A stretch of DNA of 64,000 nt, from contig NZ_FMAJ01000010.1 of assembly GCF_900094625.1 (NCBI RefSeq), positions 124,001-188,000 of the forward strand, written 5' to 3'. The notes under the pieces were generated by a model. The model searched no databases and was not told the origin of the DNA. It saw only the letters and a program-made list of their open reading frames with translations. The stretch is from Rhizobium aethiopicum (GTDB lineage Bacteria; Pseudomonadota; Alphaproteobacteria; Rhizobiales; Rhizobiaceae). The position numbers and the translations under genes were made by a program. Below, in pieces: positions 25,626 through 36,027 of this stretch. The stretch's first letter is position 1. Each line of letters begins with the position of its first letter.

Positions 25626-27842
25626 ATGAGCATAGATTCGTCCGATCTCTTTGGCGCGCTTTTCGAAACACCGCCCGCGAACCGAACGGTTCCGGTGCTG
25701 GTGCCGATGCCGGCGCCGAAACCCTATTCCTACGCGGTGCCTGAGGGCATGGCGGTCGAGCCCGGCTCGGTCGTGCAGGTGCCGCTTGGGCCGCGGCAGG
25801 TGATCGGCGTCGTCTGGGACGGCGGCGAAGACGGCGTCGATCCGAAGAAGCTGCGGCCGATCAGCCATGTCTTCGATTGCCCGCCGCTTTGCAAGGACAT
25901 GCGGGATTTCATCGATTGGGTGGCGAGCTATACGCTCTCCCCGCCCGGCCTGGTCGCGCGCATGGCGCTCAGGGCGCCGAATGCCTTCGAGCCGGAGCCG
26001 ATGGTGGAGGGGTTGAAATTCGTCGGCGGCGAACCGGAGCGGATGACGCCGGCGCGTGCGCGCGTGCTCGCGGCGGCTTCCGACGGCCTGTCCTGGACGC
26101 GCAGCGGCCTGGCACATGCGGCCGGCGTTTCGACCAGCGTCGTCGATGGGCTGATCACGCTCGGGATTTTCGAAACGGTGTTCCTGCCGCCGCCGCCGGT
26201 TGTGGCGATGCCGGATCCCAGCTTTTCCGCCGCCCGCCTCGAAGGGCCACAGAAAGAGGCGGCCGCGGAGATCGTCTCCGACGTCCGCAAGGGCGAATTT
26301 TCGGTATCGCTGATCGATGGCGTGACCGGCTCCGGCAAGACCGAGGTCTATTTCGAGGCGATCGCCGAGACGCTGAAACGTGGCAAGCAGGTGCTGATCC
26401 TGCTGCCGGAAATCGCGCTGACAGCCAGTTTCATGGAGCGCTTCCAGGATCGCTTCGGGGCAAAGCCTGCCGAATGGCATTCCGATCTCGCCCCGCGCAT
26501 GCGCGAAAAGGTCTGGCGCCAGGCGGTGACCGGCGAGGTACGGGTCGTCGCCGGCGCCCGCTCGGCGCTCTTCCTGCCCTTCGAGGATCTCGGTCTCATC
26601 ATCGTCGACGAGGAGCACGATCCCGCCTACAAGCAGGAGGATCGGGTCTTCTACAATGCCCGCGATATGGCGGTGGTGCGCGGCCGCATCGGCGACTTTC
26701 CCATCATCCTCGTCTCTGCGACGCCGTCGGTCGAGAGCCAGGTCAACGGACAGAACGGCCGCTACAGCACCGTCCACCTGCCGACACGATTCGGCGATGC
26801 CGCGCTGCCCGACCTGCATCTCATCGATATGCGCAGGCACGCGCCGGAGCGCGGCGGTTTCCTGTCGCCGGTGCTTATCCGGGCGATCGGCAAGACCGTG
26901 GAGAAGCGCGAGCAGGCGCTGCTGTTTCTCAATCGGCGCGGATATGCGCCGCTGACGCTCTGCCGCGTCTGCGGCCACCGCTTCCAATGCCCGCAATGTT
27001 CGAGCTGGCTGGTCGAGCATCGCTTCCGCAAGCAGCTGCAATGCCATCAATGCGGTCATGCCGAGCGCACGCCGGAGGCGTGCCCGGAATGCGGGACGCT
27101 CGACCACCTGGTCGCCTGCGGGCCCGGCGTCGAGCGTATCGCCGAAGAGGTGGAGCGGCATTTCCCTGAGGCGCGAACGATCGTTCTCTCCTCCGATATG
27201 ATGGGCGGGGTCAAGCGGCTGCGGCTGGAGCTCGACGCGATCGCCAAGGGTGAGGCCGATATCGTCATCGGTACCCAGCTCGTCGCCAAGGGCCATAATT
27301 TTCCGCTGATGACGCTGGTCGGCATCGTCGATGCCGATCTCGGCCTTGCCAATGGCGATCCGCGCGCGGCCGAGCGCACCTTCCAGCTTCTGTCGCAGGT
27401 GACGGGCCGGGCCGGGCGCACCGGTCTCAAGAGCCATGGGCTGCTGCAGACCTATCAGCCGCAGCATCCCGTCATGCAGGCGATTGTATCAGGCGATTCC
27501 GACGCCTTCTATGAGCGCGAGATCACCGAACGCGAACGCGCCGCATTGCCGCCCTTCGGCCGGCTCGCCTCGATCATCGTTTCGGCCGAAGCCCGCCACG
27601 ATGCCGAAAACCATGCCCGCGGCATGCGCAACGCGGCGCCGCAAGTTACCGGCATTTCGGTGCTCGGCCCGGCGGAAGCGCCGCTTGCCCTGGTGCGAGG
27701 CCGGCACCGCTTCCGCCTTTTGGTGCACGGGCGCCGCAACTCCGACATGCAGGGCTTTCTGCGGGCGATGCTGTCGCAATCACCCAAGGAACGTGGATCG
27801 GTACAAGTCCAGCTCGACATCGATCCGCAGAGTTTTCTCTAA
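25626..27842 (+). CDS. priA: primosomal protein N' (replication restart helicase PriA)
   Basis: PriA reloads the replisome at stalled forks. The 738-residue protein has the N-terminal DNA-binding domain (VLVPMPAPKPYSYAVPEG), Walker A GVTGSGKTEVYFEAI, the DEEHD helicase box in LIIVDEEHDPAYKQED, and the zinc-binding insert with eight cysteines (CRVCGHRFQCPQC, CHQCGH, CPECG). The C-terminal helicase motifs VIGTQLVAKGHNFP and QVTGRAGR are intact. The upstream in-frame extension to 25410 runs into the promoter region of the divergent gene and is not used. Confidence 0.96.
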   Translation: MSIDSSDLFGALFETPPANRTVPVLVPMPAPKPYSYAVPEGMAVEPGSVVQVPLGPRQVIGVVWDGGEDGVDPKKLRPISHVFDCPPLCKDMRDFIDWVASYTLSPPGLVARMALRAPNAFEPEPMVEGLKFVGGEPERMTPARARVLAAASDGLSWTRSGLAHAAGVSTSVVDGLITLGIFETVFLPPPPVVAMPDPSFSAARLEGPQKEAAAEIVSDVRKGEFSVSLIDGVTGSGKTEVYFEAIAETLKRGKQVLILLPEIALTASFMERFQDRFGAKPAEWHSDLAPRMREKVWRQAVTGEVRVVAGARSALFLPFEDLGLIIVDEEHDPAYKQEDRVFYNARDMAVVRGRIGDFPIILVSATPSVESQVNGQNGRYSTVHLPTRFGDAALPDLHLIDMRRHAPERGGFLSPVLIRAIGKTVEKREQALLFLNRRGYAPLTLCRVCGHRFQCPQCSSWLVEHRFRKQLQCHQCGHAERTPEACPECGTLDHLVACGPGVERIAEEVERHFPEARTIVLSSDMMGGVKRLRLELDAIAKGEADIVIGTQLVAKGHNFPLMTLVGIVDADLGLANGDPRAAERTFQLLSQVTGRAGRTGLKSHGLLQTYQPQHPVMQAIVSGDSDAFYEREITERERAALPPFGRLASIIVSAEARHDAENHARGMRNAAPQVTGISVLGPAEAPLALVRGRHRFRLLVHGRRNSDMQGFLRAMLSQSPKERGSVQVQLDIDPQSFL

Positions 27843-27920
27843 AACATGACCCCGGCATTTCCTCCTTTTCCGGCGCGTGCCATAAAACACCGAATCATCC
27901 GGGCGATTTGGGGCTGACGC

Positions 27921-28310
27921 ATGGAGTTTTATTTTCCGATCGAGCTTGGCGAGCAGCTTGCCTTTTGCTCCGCCGCTTTCACGGCGCTCGCCGGCTTCAT
28001 CATGATGTTTGCGCCCGGTCATACGTTGCGCCTTCTCGGCCTCCAGGCGCAGGAGGGGCGGCCGGAAGGCTTCGGCGAGGGGCGGTCGATCGGCGGTTTC
28101 TATCTCGGCTTCGGTCTGTCGGCGATCATGCTCGCCCAGAACTGGATCTATATGGCGCTCGGCGCTTCCTTCGCCATGGCTGCCTTTGCCCGCATCATCT
28201 CGATCCTGTCCGATAAGGGGAGCAATCTGGTCAACTATTTACTTCTGGTTGTGCAGGTCGCTTTGGCCGCGTTGCCGCTGCTCTACGTTTTCGGCTTCAT
28301 CCAGACATAG
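27921..28310 (+). CDS. small four-helix membrane protein, probably DUF4345
   Basis: The 129-residue protein is nearly all membrane: four hydrophobic segments around AFCSAAFTALAGFIMMFAPG, GGFYLGFGLSAIMLAQNWIYMALGA, SFAMAAFARIISIL and LLLVVQVALAALPLLYVFGF. The charged loop QEGRPEGFGEGRSIGGFY between helices one and two fits the DUF4345 group. I assign that family from memory of its pattern, so it is only probable. It lies between priA and the atp operon on the same strand, with gaps of 78 and 255 bp. Confidence 0.65.
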   Translation: MEFYFPIELGEQLAFCSAAFTALAGFIMMFAPGHTLRLLGLQAQEGRPEGFGEGRSIGGFYLGFGLSAIMLAQNWIYMALGASFAMAAFARIISILSDKGSNLVNYLLLVVQVALAALPLLYVFGFIQT

Positions 28311-28565
28311 ATCTTGCAGCCGGCAGAGGGCTCCTAAGGCCTGCTTCCAGGCCATTGCGCAATTTTGCGAACAGAAATTCATGTGAAAGGCTTATTCGGG
28401 CATTACGCGTGTTGCGAGTCCGAACATCCTATGTTAGACGGACCCCGAATTTCGGAAGAAGCAAGAGGCTTCTCTTGTGATTTCTGGGGGAAATCAAAAC
28501 GAATTCAAGATCATAGGTTCGGCGCCCGCCGAGAGCCGGATTTTGGATTGAAATCAGGGAAATTT
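28311..28565 (+). other. leader region of the atpHAGDC operon
   Basis: These 255 bp must hold the atp promoter. A short inverted repeat CAAGAG-GCTT-CTCTTG lies at about 28467-28482. The atpH frame is open back to 28365, but this stretch (Cys- and Arg-rich, unlike AtpH) is probably untranslated leader. Confidence 0.4.
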
Positions 28566-29132
28566 GTGCCAGTGGCAGACACGTCCCAGCTTACTTCTGG
28601 TGTTGCAGAGCGCTATGCCTCGTCGCTTTTCGAGCTGGCGCTCGAACAGGGTGCCGTCGACAGCGTAACCGCCGATCTCGACCGATTCCAGGCGATGCTG
28701 GATGAAAGCGCCGAACTGAAGCGCTTCGTCGCGAGCCCGGTTTTCTCCGCCGAGGATCAGCTGAAGGCAATTGTCGCCATCAGCGAGAGGGCCGGCATCA
28801 GCGGCTTCTTCGCCAATTTCCTGAAGGTCGTGGCGCGCAACCGCCGCCTGTTCGCCCTGCCGGGCATGATCAGGGCCTTCCGCGTCATCGCCGCGAATCA
28901 TCGCGGTGAAATCTCCGCCGAGGTTACCTCGGCACATGCGCTTTCCCAAGCGCAGGAAACCGAATTGAAGGCGGCACTCAAGGGCGTCACCGGCAAAGAC
29001 GTGACGATTGCCGTCACGGTTGATCCGTCAATTCTTGGTGGTCTGATCGTAAAGGTCGGGTCCCGTCAGATTGATACGTCTCTTCGTACCAAACTCTCTA
29101 CCCTTAAGCTCGCATTGAAAGAGGTTGGCTGA
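28566..29132 (+). CDS. atpH: F1Fo ATP synthase subunit delta
   Basis: Subunit delta joins F1 to the peripheral stalk. The start is a GTG giving MPVADTSQLTSGVAERYASSLF, 188 residues, the normal length in rhizobia, with AGGGA 6 bp upstream. The N-terminal six-helix domain (SGVAERYASSLFELA) and the C-terminal signature VDPSILGGLIVKVGSRQIDTSL are clear. It overlaps atpA by one base (TGATG). The Fo genes atpBEF are not here, as usual for alphaproteobacteria. Confidence 0.95.
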   Translation: MPVADTSQLTSGVAERYASSLFELALEQGAVDSVTADLDRFQAMLDESAELKRFVASPVFSAEDQLKAIVAISERAGISGFFANFLKVVARNRRLFALPGMIRAFRVIAANHRGEISAEVTSAHALSQAQETELKAALKGVTGKDVTIAVTVDPSILGGLIVKVGSRQIDTSLRTKLSTLKLALKEVG

Positions 29133-30661
29133 TGGATATCCGCGCCGCGGAAATTTCCGCAATTCTCAAAGACCAGATCAAAAATTTCGGCAAAGAGGCA
29201 GAAGTCTCGGAAGTCGGCCAGGTTCTCTCCGTCGGTGACGGTATTGCTCGCGTTTACGGTCTGGACAATGTCCAAGCCGGTGAAATGGTCGAGTTCCCCG
29301 GCGGCATCCGCGGCATGGCTCTGAACCTTGAATCAGACAACGTCGGTGTCGTTATTTTCGGCTCCGACCGCGACATCAAGGAAGGCGACACCGTCAAGCG
29401 GACCGGCGCCATCGTCGACGTGCCGGTCGGTCCGGAGCTGCTCGGCCGCGTCGTCGACGCGCTCGGCAATCCGATCGACGGCAAGGGCCCGATCAACGCG
29501 ACCCGCCGTTCGCGCGTCGACGTCAAGGCTCCGGGTATCATTCCACGCAAGTCCGTTCATGAGCCGATGTCGACCGGCCTCAAGGCCATCGACGCCCTCA
29601 TCCCGGTCGGCCGTGGCCAGCGCGAGCTCGTCATCGGTGACCGCCAGACCGGCAAGACCGCCATCCTGCTCGACGCCTTCCTCAACCAGAAGGCCATTCA
29701 CGACAACGGTCCGGAAGGCGAGAAGCTTTACTGCGTCTACGTCGCCGTCGGCCAGAAGCGTTCGACCGTCGCTCAGTTCGTCAAGGTGCTCGAAGAGCGC
29801 GGCGCGCTGAAGTATTCGATCATCGTCGCCGCGACGGCTTCCGATCCGGCTCCGATGCAGTTCCTCGCTCCATTCGCAGGCTGCGCCATGGGCGAATATT
29901 TCCGCGACAACGGCATGCACGCGCTGATCGGTTACGACGACCTGTCGAAGCAGGCCGTATCCTACCGTCAGATGTCACTACTGCTGCGCCGCCCGCCGGG
30001 CCGCGAAGCTTATCCGGGCGACGTTTTCTACCTGCACTCGCGCCTGCTTGAGCGCGCTGCAAAGATGAACGACGATAAGGGCGCCGGTTCGCTGACCGCT
30101 CTTCCGGTCATCGAAACGCAGGGCAACGACGTGTCGGCCTTCATTCCGACCAACGTGATCTCGATCACCGACGGCCAGATCTTCCTCGAAACCGACCTGT
30201 TCTATCAGGGTATCCGCCCGGCCGTTAACGTCGGTCTCTCGGTTTCCCGCGTCGGCTCGTCGGCGCAGATCAAGGCGATGAAGCAGGTCGCCGGCTCGAT
30301 CAAGGGCGAACTTGCCCAGTATCGTGAAATGGCCGCTTTCGCCCAGTTCGGTTCGGACCTCGACGCCGCAACGCAGCGCCTGCTGAACCGCGGTGCACGC
30401 CTGACCGAACTCCTGAAGCAGCCGCAGTTCTCGCCGCTGAAGACGGAAGAGCAGGTCGCCGTGATCTTCGCCGGCGTCAACGGCTATCTCGACAAGCTGC
30501 CGGTCGCTCAGGTCGGCAAGTTCGAGCAGGGCCTGTTGTCCTACCTGCGTTCGGAAGGCTCCGCCATCCTCGATGCGATCCGCACGGAAAAGGCTATCAG
30601 CGATGACACGAAGGGCAAGCTCGTTGCTGCCCTCGACAGCTTCGCCAAGTCTTTCCAGTAA
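29132..30661 (+). CDS. atpA: F1 ATP synthase subunit alpha
   Basis: The 509-residue alpha subunit has the P-loop GDRQTGKT (169-176), the N-terminal beta-barrel (VLSVGDGIARVYGLDNVQAGEMVEF), and the signature PAVNVGLSVSRVGSSAQ near the C-terminal domain. It binds nucleotide but is catalytically silent; the arginine finger lies in the SVSRVG motif. It is coupled to atpH by a one-base overlap and is 28 bp from atpG. Confidence 0.98.
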   Translation: MDIRAAEISAILKDQIKNFGKEAEVSEVGQVLSVGDGIARVYGLDNVQAGEMVEFPGGIRGMALNLESDNVGVVIFGSDRDIKEGDTVKRTGAIVDVPVGPELLGRVVDALGNPIDGKGPINATRRSRVDVKAPGIIPRKSVHEPMSTGLKAIDALIPVGRGQRELVIGDRQTGKTAILLDAFLNQKAIHDNGPEGEKLYCVYVAVGQKRSTVAQFVKVLEERGALKYSIIVAATASDPAPMQFLAPFAGCAMGEYFRDNGMHALIGYDDLSKQAVSYRQMSLLLRRPPGREAYPGDVFYLHSRLLERAAKMNDDKGAGSLTALPVIETQGNDVSAFIPTNVISITDGQIFLETDLFYQGIRPAVNVGLSVSRVGSSAQIKAMKQVAGSIKGELAQYREMAAFAQFGSDLDAATQRLLNRGARLTELLKQPQFSPLKTEEQVAVIFAGVNGYLDKLPVAQVGKFEQGLLSYLRSEGSAILDAIRTEKAISDDTKGKLVAALDSFAKSFQ

Positions 30662-30689
30662 TCGGGCCCTAAGTTAGGACGGATCACGG

Positions 30690-31574
30690 ATGCCTTCACT
30701 CAAGGATCTGAAAAACCGGATCGCCTCCGTCAAGGCGACGCAGAAGATCACCAAGGCGATGAAAATGGTCGCCGCGGCGAAGCTTCGGCGTGCGCAGGAG
30801 GCGGCCGAGGCCGCTCGGCCTTATTCGCAGCGCATGGGTGCGGTTCTGGCTAATATCGCCAAGGCCGTCACCGATGCGGATGGCGCACCGGCCCTGATGA
30901 CCGGCACTGGCCAGGACAAGGTTCATCTGCTGGTTGTCTGCACGGCCGAACGCGGTCTTTGCGGCGGTTTCAATTCGCAGATCGCCCGTTTTGCTCGCGA
31001 CCATGTCCGCAAGCTGCTGGCCGAGGGCAAGACGGTGAAGATCTTCACCGTCGGCAAGAAGGGCTACGATATCCTTCGCCGCGAATTTGCGCCGCTGATC
31101 ATCGAGCGCAAGGAACTGCGCGAAGTCAAGAAGATCGGTTTCGAAAACGCCGACCAGATCGGCAAGCGCATCATCGAGATGTTTGCCGCCGGCGAGTTCG
31201 ACGTCTGCACGCTGTTCTACTCCGAATTCAAGTCGGTGATCAGCCAGGTCCCGACCGCGCAGCAGCTGATCCCGGCAAAGGCTCCGGAAACCGTTGCCGA
31301 AGATGCCGCCCATGCAGGCGCCGTCTACGAATATGAGCCGGATCCGGCGTCGATCCTCGGCGACCTGATCCCGCGCAACATCTCCGTCCAGATCTTCCGC
31401 GCGCTTCTCGAGAACGTCGCAGGCGAGATGGGCGCGAAGATGAGCGCCATGGACAATGCCACGCGCAATGCCGGTGAGATGATCAACAAGCTGACGCTGA
31501 ACTACAACCGTCAGCGTCAGGCTCAGATCACCAAGGAACTGATTGAAATCATTTCGGGCGCGGAAGCGCTCTGA
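30690..31574 (+). CDS. atpG: F1 ATP synthase subunit gamma
   Basis: The 294-residue central stalk subunit starts MPSLKDLKNRIASVKATQKITKAMKMVAAAKLRRAQ, the highly conserved N-terminal helix, and ends with the long helix MSAMDNATRNAGEMINKLTLNYNRQRQAQITKELIEIISGAEAL. CTAERGLCGGFN in the middle is the globular domain signature. Transcription is continuous with atpA and atpD (22 bp). Confidence 0.97.
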   Translation: MPSLKDLKNRIASVKATQKITKAMKMVAAAKLRRAQEAAEAARPYSQRMGAVLANIAKAVTDADGAPALMTGTGQDKVHLLVVCTAERGLCGGFNSQIARFARDHVRKLLAEGKTVKIFTVGKKGYDILRREFAPLIIERKELREVKKIGFENADQIGKRIIEMFAAGEFDVCTLFYSEFKSVISQVPTAQQLIPAKAPETVAEDAAHAGAVYEYEPDPASILGDLIPRNISVQIFRALLENVAGEMGAKMSAMDNATRNAGEMINKLTLNYNRQRQAQITKELIEIISGAEAL

Positions 31575-31596
31575 ATTAGGGAAAGAGGGTAAGAAA

Positions 31597-33023
<1,427 letters not shown>

Positions 33024-33024
<1 letters not shown>

Positions 33025-33263
33025 TGAGCGATGCTCAGGACGAGATATTCTGCTGCGACTCCCTAAAGGGGGTCGTGGCGGAACTTCCGGAACCAGCCGC
33101 GCCGACCGTCTACCGTGCCGATAACGGTGTGCTGATGATGGTTGTCGGACTGGTTCAGACCGAGGAAGGCCTTGGATATCTCGACCAGGCGATACTGCAC
33201 TGCCCGTTCTGCGGGACAAAATTGCAAGATGCAAAAGCCATAGCCGAGAAGGTAAGTCACTGA
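33024..33263 (+). CDS. 79-residue CxxC protein of unknown function in the atp operon
   Basis: This small gene is wedged between atpD and atpC, overlapping each by one base (TGATG at both ends), so its translation is tied to both. The product has an N-terminal Cys pair (EIFCCDSLKG), a central hydrophobic strand (NGVLMMVVGLVQT), and a C-terminal CPFCGTKL knuckle preceded by His, as in small zinc ribbons. Only one CxxC is present, so a metal site would need the N-terminal Cys pair or a dimer. I do not recognise the family. Coding quality and overlaps argue that it is real. Confidence 0.75.
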
Positions 33264-33670
33264 TGGCTGACAATTTCAACTTTGAGCTCGTTTCGCCGGA
33301 GCGTCTGCTGCTGTCGGAGATGGTGACCGAGGTCGTCATTCCTGCGACCGAGGGCGAAATGACCGTCATGGCGCACCACGCGCCGACGATGACGACGATC
33401 AAGCCCGGCGTCGTGAGCGTGCGTTCGGCATCCGGCAAGAAGCAGGACTATGTCGTGTTCGGCGGTTTTGCCGATATCCTGCCGACGGGCTGCACATTGC
33501 TGGCAGAGTCCGCGGTTCCGGTCGAGGAACTCCATAAGGACGAACTGACCCGCCGCATCGAGGCTGCCCGCAAGGAACTCGAACACGCCGAACTGCATGA
33601 GCACAAGTCGAAGCTCGAGCACTTCATCATGGAACTGACGCATCTTCGCGGCATCGTCCAGCAGGATTGA
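33263..33670 (+). CDS. atpC: F1 ATP synthase subunit epsilon
   Basis: The 135-residue epsilon subunit has the N-terminal beta-sandwich (FNFELVSPERLLLSEMVTEVVIPATEGEMTVMAHHAPTMTTIKPGVV) and a C-terminal helical hairpin rich in Glu and Lys. It links the central stalk to the c-ring and can inhibit ATP hydrolysis. It is the last gene of the operon and is followed by a strong terminator. Confidence 0.96.
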   Translation: MADNFNFELVSPERLLLSEMVTEVVIPATEGEMTVMAHHAPTMTTIKPGVVSVRSASGKKQDYVVFGGFADILPTGCTLLAESAVPVEELHKDELTRRIEAARKELEHAELHEHKSKLEHFIMELTHLRGIVQQD

Positions 33671-33692
33671 TCGGCGCTCTACGGCATGAATG

Positions 33693-33721
33693 AAAGGCGG
33701 CCTCGATGGCCGCTTTTTTTG
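33693..33721 (+). terminator. rho-independent terminator of the atp operon
   Basis: GCGGCC-TCGAT-GGCCGC followed by seven T, 23 bp after the atpC stop codon. Confidence 0.9.
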
Positions 33722-33814
33722 TTTGTGCATTTTTCCAGTAAGGCGGGGAATGGCGTCATCGAACGGCTTGATGAACGGGCCGGAAATGGCCGCTTTGACG
33801 GAGCGATGGCTCTC

Positions 33815-34552
33815 TCAGAAGCCGGTGCCGCCGCGCAGCTCGATGACCAGCGTCTTGAACAGGATCTTCACGTCGAGAAGCAGGCTGAAATTCCTGACAT
33901 AATAGATATCGCAAGCGATGCGGGCGCGGGCTTGCAGCGGCCGTGCCGTCGGTCCGCGCCAGCCGCGTGTCTGCGCGAGGCCGGTGATGCCGGGGCGCAT
34001 GATGTGGCGGTGGTGGTAGTTCGGCACTAGCTCCTCATAGAGCCGGCCGGCTGCGCGCATGTTGATGGCATGGCAGCGTGGACCCACCAAGGACATTTCG
34101 CCCTTGAGGACGTTCAGGAGTTGCGGCAGTTCATCGATATTGGTCCTGCGAAGTATTGCGCCGATAACGGTTACCCGGCTGTCGCCCTTGACGGTCTGCT
34201 GAACGCCGCTGGGATCGCAAGCTTTCGCGTGCATCGAGCGGAATTTGAAGACGTTGATCTTCCGCCCGTTCAGGCCCCACCGGATCTGACGGAAGAACAC
34301 CGGGCCGCCATCGTCGAGTTTGATGAAGAGAGCGATTGCCAGGAAAAGCGGCGCCAGCACGAGGAGGGCGCTGGCCGAGACAACGATGTCGATCAGCCGC
34401 TTTACGGCCAATCGCAGAGTCGTCTTTCCTACGAGATCGGAAAAGCTCTCCGGTTGGCGAATGTTGGAGTTCGCAACAACCAGGGTCCTAGTTTTGTTCT
34501 GACGCTGAGACGGATCGAAGCGTGAACTTATCTTCGAAGTAAAAGCATTCAT
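33815..34552 (-). CDS. sugar transferase (undecaprenyl-phosphate hexose-1-phosphate transferase, ExoY-like)
   Basis: The 245-residue protein is a monotopic phosphoglycosyl transferase. After about 45 polar residues comes AVKRLIDIVVSASALLVLAPLFLAIALFIKLDDGGPVFFRQ (read in pieces: KRLIDIV, the membrane hairpin, GGPVFFRQ), then FKFRSM, LRRTNIDELPQLLNVLKGEMSLVGPR and RPGITGLAQ. These are the family's catalytic and binding blocks. It should start a surface polysaccharide repeat unit by moving a sugar phosphate to undecaprenyl phosphate. The polar N-terminal extension differs from the shortest family members. It is convergent with atpC. Confidence 0.88.
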   Translation of the reverse strand: MNAFTSKISSRFDPSQRQNKTRTLVVANSNIRQPESFSDLVGKTTLRLAVKRLIDIVVSASALLVLAPLFLAIALFIKLDDGGPVFFRQIRWGLNGRKINVFKFRSMHAKACDPSGVQQTVKGDSRVTVIGAILRRTNIDELPQLLNVLKGEMSLVGPRCHAINMRAAGRLYEELVPNYHHRHIMRPGITGLAQTRGWRGPTARPLQARARIACDIYYVRNFSLLLDVKILFKTLVIELRGGTGF

Positions 34553-34719
34553 TACTCAAGGCCCAAAAGTGTGTAAGCAATACTGAACTGCACGGAGACA
34601 GATACATGCTCCCGTATGATTTGTCATCGGTATAAAGAAGAAATCGTTAAGGCTAAAGACACCAAAAATGGGAGTATTTCGCGTTAACCTTAATGCCTCT
34701 AGTTGAGGTCTGGGCAAAA

Positions 34720-35940
34720 TTATACTTTGAAAGGAGTAGCCCGATCAGGTGGGCGCGATGTCAGGCGGTTCGCGAAACCGATCGCCGGCCGTTCCAACAG
34801 GTAATAACTCAGGCTTGCCACCAGAAAAACGAGTACCACCGCCAGGCTGCAAGATTGCAGCCAGCCGCTGACGACATTGTCCGAGGAGGCGCCGAACGAG
34901 CCGGGGTCGAGCCTCTGGATCAATGTCAGAATGATCTCCTGCCAGATATAAATGCCGAAGGAGATCTTGGCGACGTAACGCACAGGAGCGTTGTCTAACA
35001 CCCCGCCCAGGTACTGCGAATGGCTGAGCGAAAACAGCGCGGTGGCGACCGCCAGCGGAAAGACCGGAAATCCATAGGGGATGTCAAGCCAGCCGTAAGC
35101 TTCGGCCGAGCCGCCGGGCGATATCAGGAGGCGGTGGCCGGCAACGGCAAGGGCAAGGAGTGCGGCTGCATCGAACCAGCAGGAGCGTCTTGCGGGCAAG
35201 AGGATTTCGATGCCGGAGGCAAGGGCGCCGAGTGCGAAGACGGCGAAGAAGCCGATCGGATTGTATTTGGGCATCCATTCCTTCGCTCCACCCTGCAGGC
35301 CATAGGACCAGCCGCGCCCGACGTCGTCGAGTGCAAAGAGGCTCAGGATCGCCATATGAGCAAGAAGGACGACGGCAATGACGCAGAGCCAGGCGCAGCG
35401 GGCGAGGAACGGGCGCCGCCGCAGCAGGGGCAAGCGAAACAGCAGGAGAAAGCAGCCCGGCAGCAGCACATAGCTGGTAACCTCGAAGGGAATCGACCAG
35501 AGCGGCCCATTGGCTTCGACAGGAAAGAAGGTGCGCCAATGCCACTGGCTCATGAACAGCAGCCCGGAGATGTAGCGTAGGGCAAGCTCCGGCGTCAGCG
35601 GCAGGGCAAGTAGCGTCAGACTGAGAACGAAGCCGACGCTCGCGGCGACCCAGAAGCCCGGAGCGATGCGCGCCGCCCTGCGGATGGCGTAGTGCCTGAG
35701 GCTCGGCATGGCGCGGTCGGCGTCGAGCGCCCGCCAGAAGGGGCGGGCAAGAAGGAAGCCGCTGAGCACGAAGAAGATGGCGACGCCGAAATTGCCGAAG
35801 CGGAGGACGTTTGCCGTCGGCGCCAATTCGTCCGGAATTCTGCGCATATCCAGCCGGAGCGCGAGATGATGAACGAGCACCAGCAAGCAGGCCATCGCGC
35901 GCAAAAAATCGGCTCCGGCCAATCTCTCCTGTGGTCGCAT
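34720..35940 (-). CDS. acyltransferase 3 (OafA/YrhL) family membrane protein
   Basis: The 406-residue integral membrane protein has about ten hydrophobic helices. The family start GADFLRAMACLLVLVHHLALRLD holds the conserved His pair, followed by FGNFGVAIFFVLSGFLLARPFW, and FGIYIWQEIILTL near the end. These enzymes add O-acyl groups to surface polysaccharides or other carbohydrates. I start at MRPQERLAGADFL because GGGGA is just upstream. It lies 170 bp ahead of the sugar transferase gene on the same strand, so both may act on one exopolysaccharide. Confidence 0.85.
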   Translation of the reverse strand: MRPQERLAGADFLRAMACLLVLVHHLALRLDMRRIPDELAPTANVLRFGNFGVAIFFVLSGFLLARPFWRALDADRAMPSLRHYAIRRAARIAPGFWVAASVGFVLSLTLLALPLTPELALRYISGLLFMSQWHWRTFFPVEANGPLWSIPFEVTSYVLLPGCFLLLFRLPLLRRRPFLARCAWLCVIAVVLLAHMAILSLFALDDVGRGWSYGLQGGAKEWMPKYNPIGFFAVFALGALASGIEILLPARRSCWFDAAALLALAVAGHRLLISPGGSAEAYGWLDIPYGFPVFPLAVATALFSLSHSQYLGGVLDNAPVRYVAKISFGIYIWQEIILTLIQRLDPGSFGASSDNVVSGWLQSCSLAVVLVFLVASLSYYLLERPAIGFANRLTSRPPDRATPFKV

Positions 35941-36027
35941 TTCATTCCCCGCCCTGCCGATTCGACTTGAACCGCCCAAGCTCAGAGCATTGCCGCAGAA
36001 GGCCGCGTCGGCAAGGCGGGGGCGGGA

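Noticed and set aside
28365..28565. 67-codon in-frame N-terminal extension of atpH
   Set aside because: The residues are not AtpH-like, and a GTG at 28566 with AGGGA gives the family N-terminus and the normal 188-residue length.
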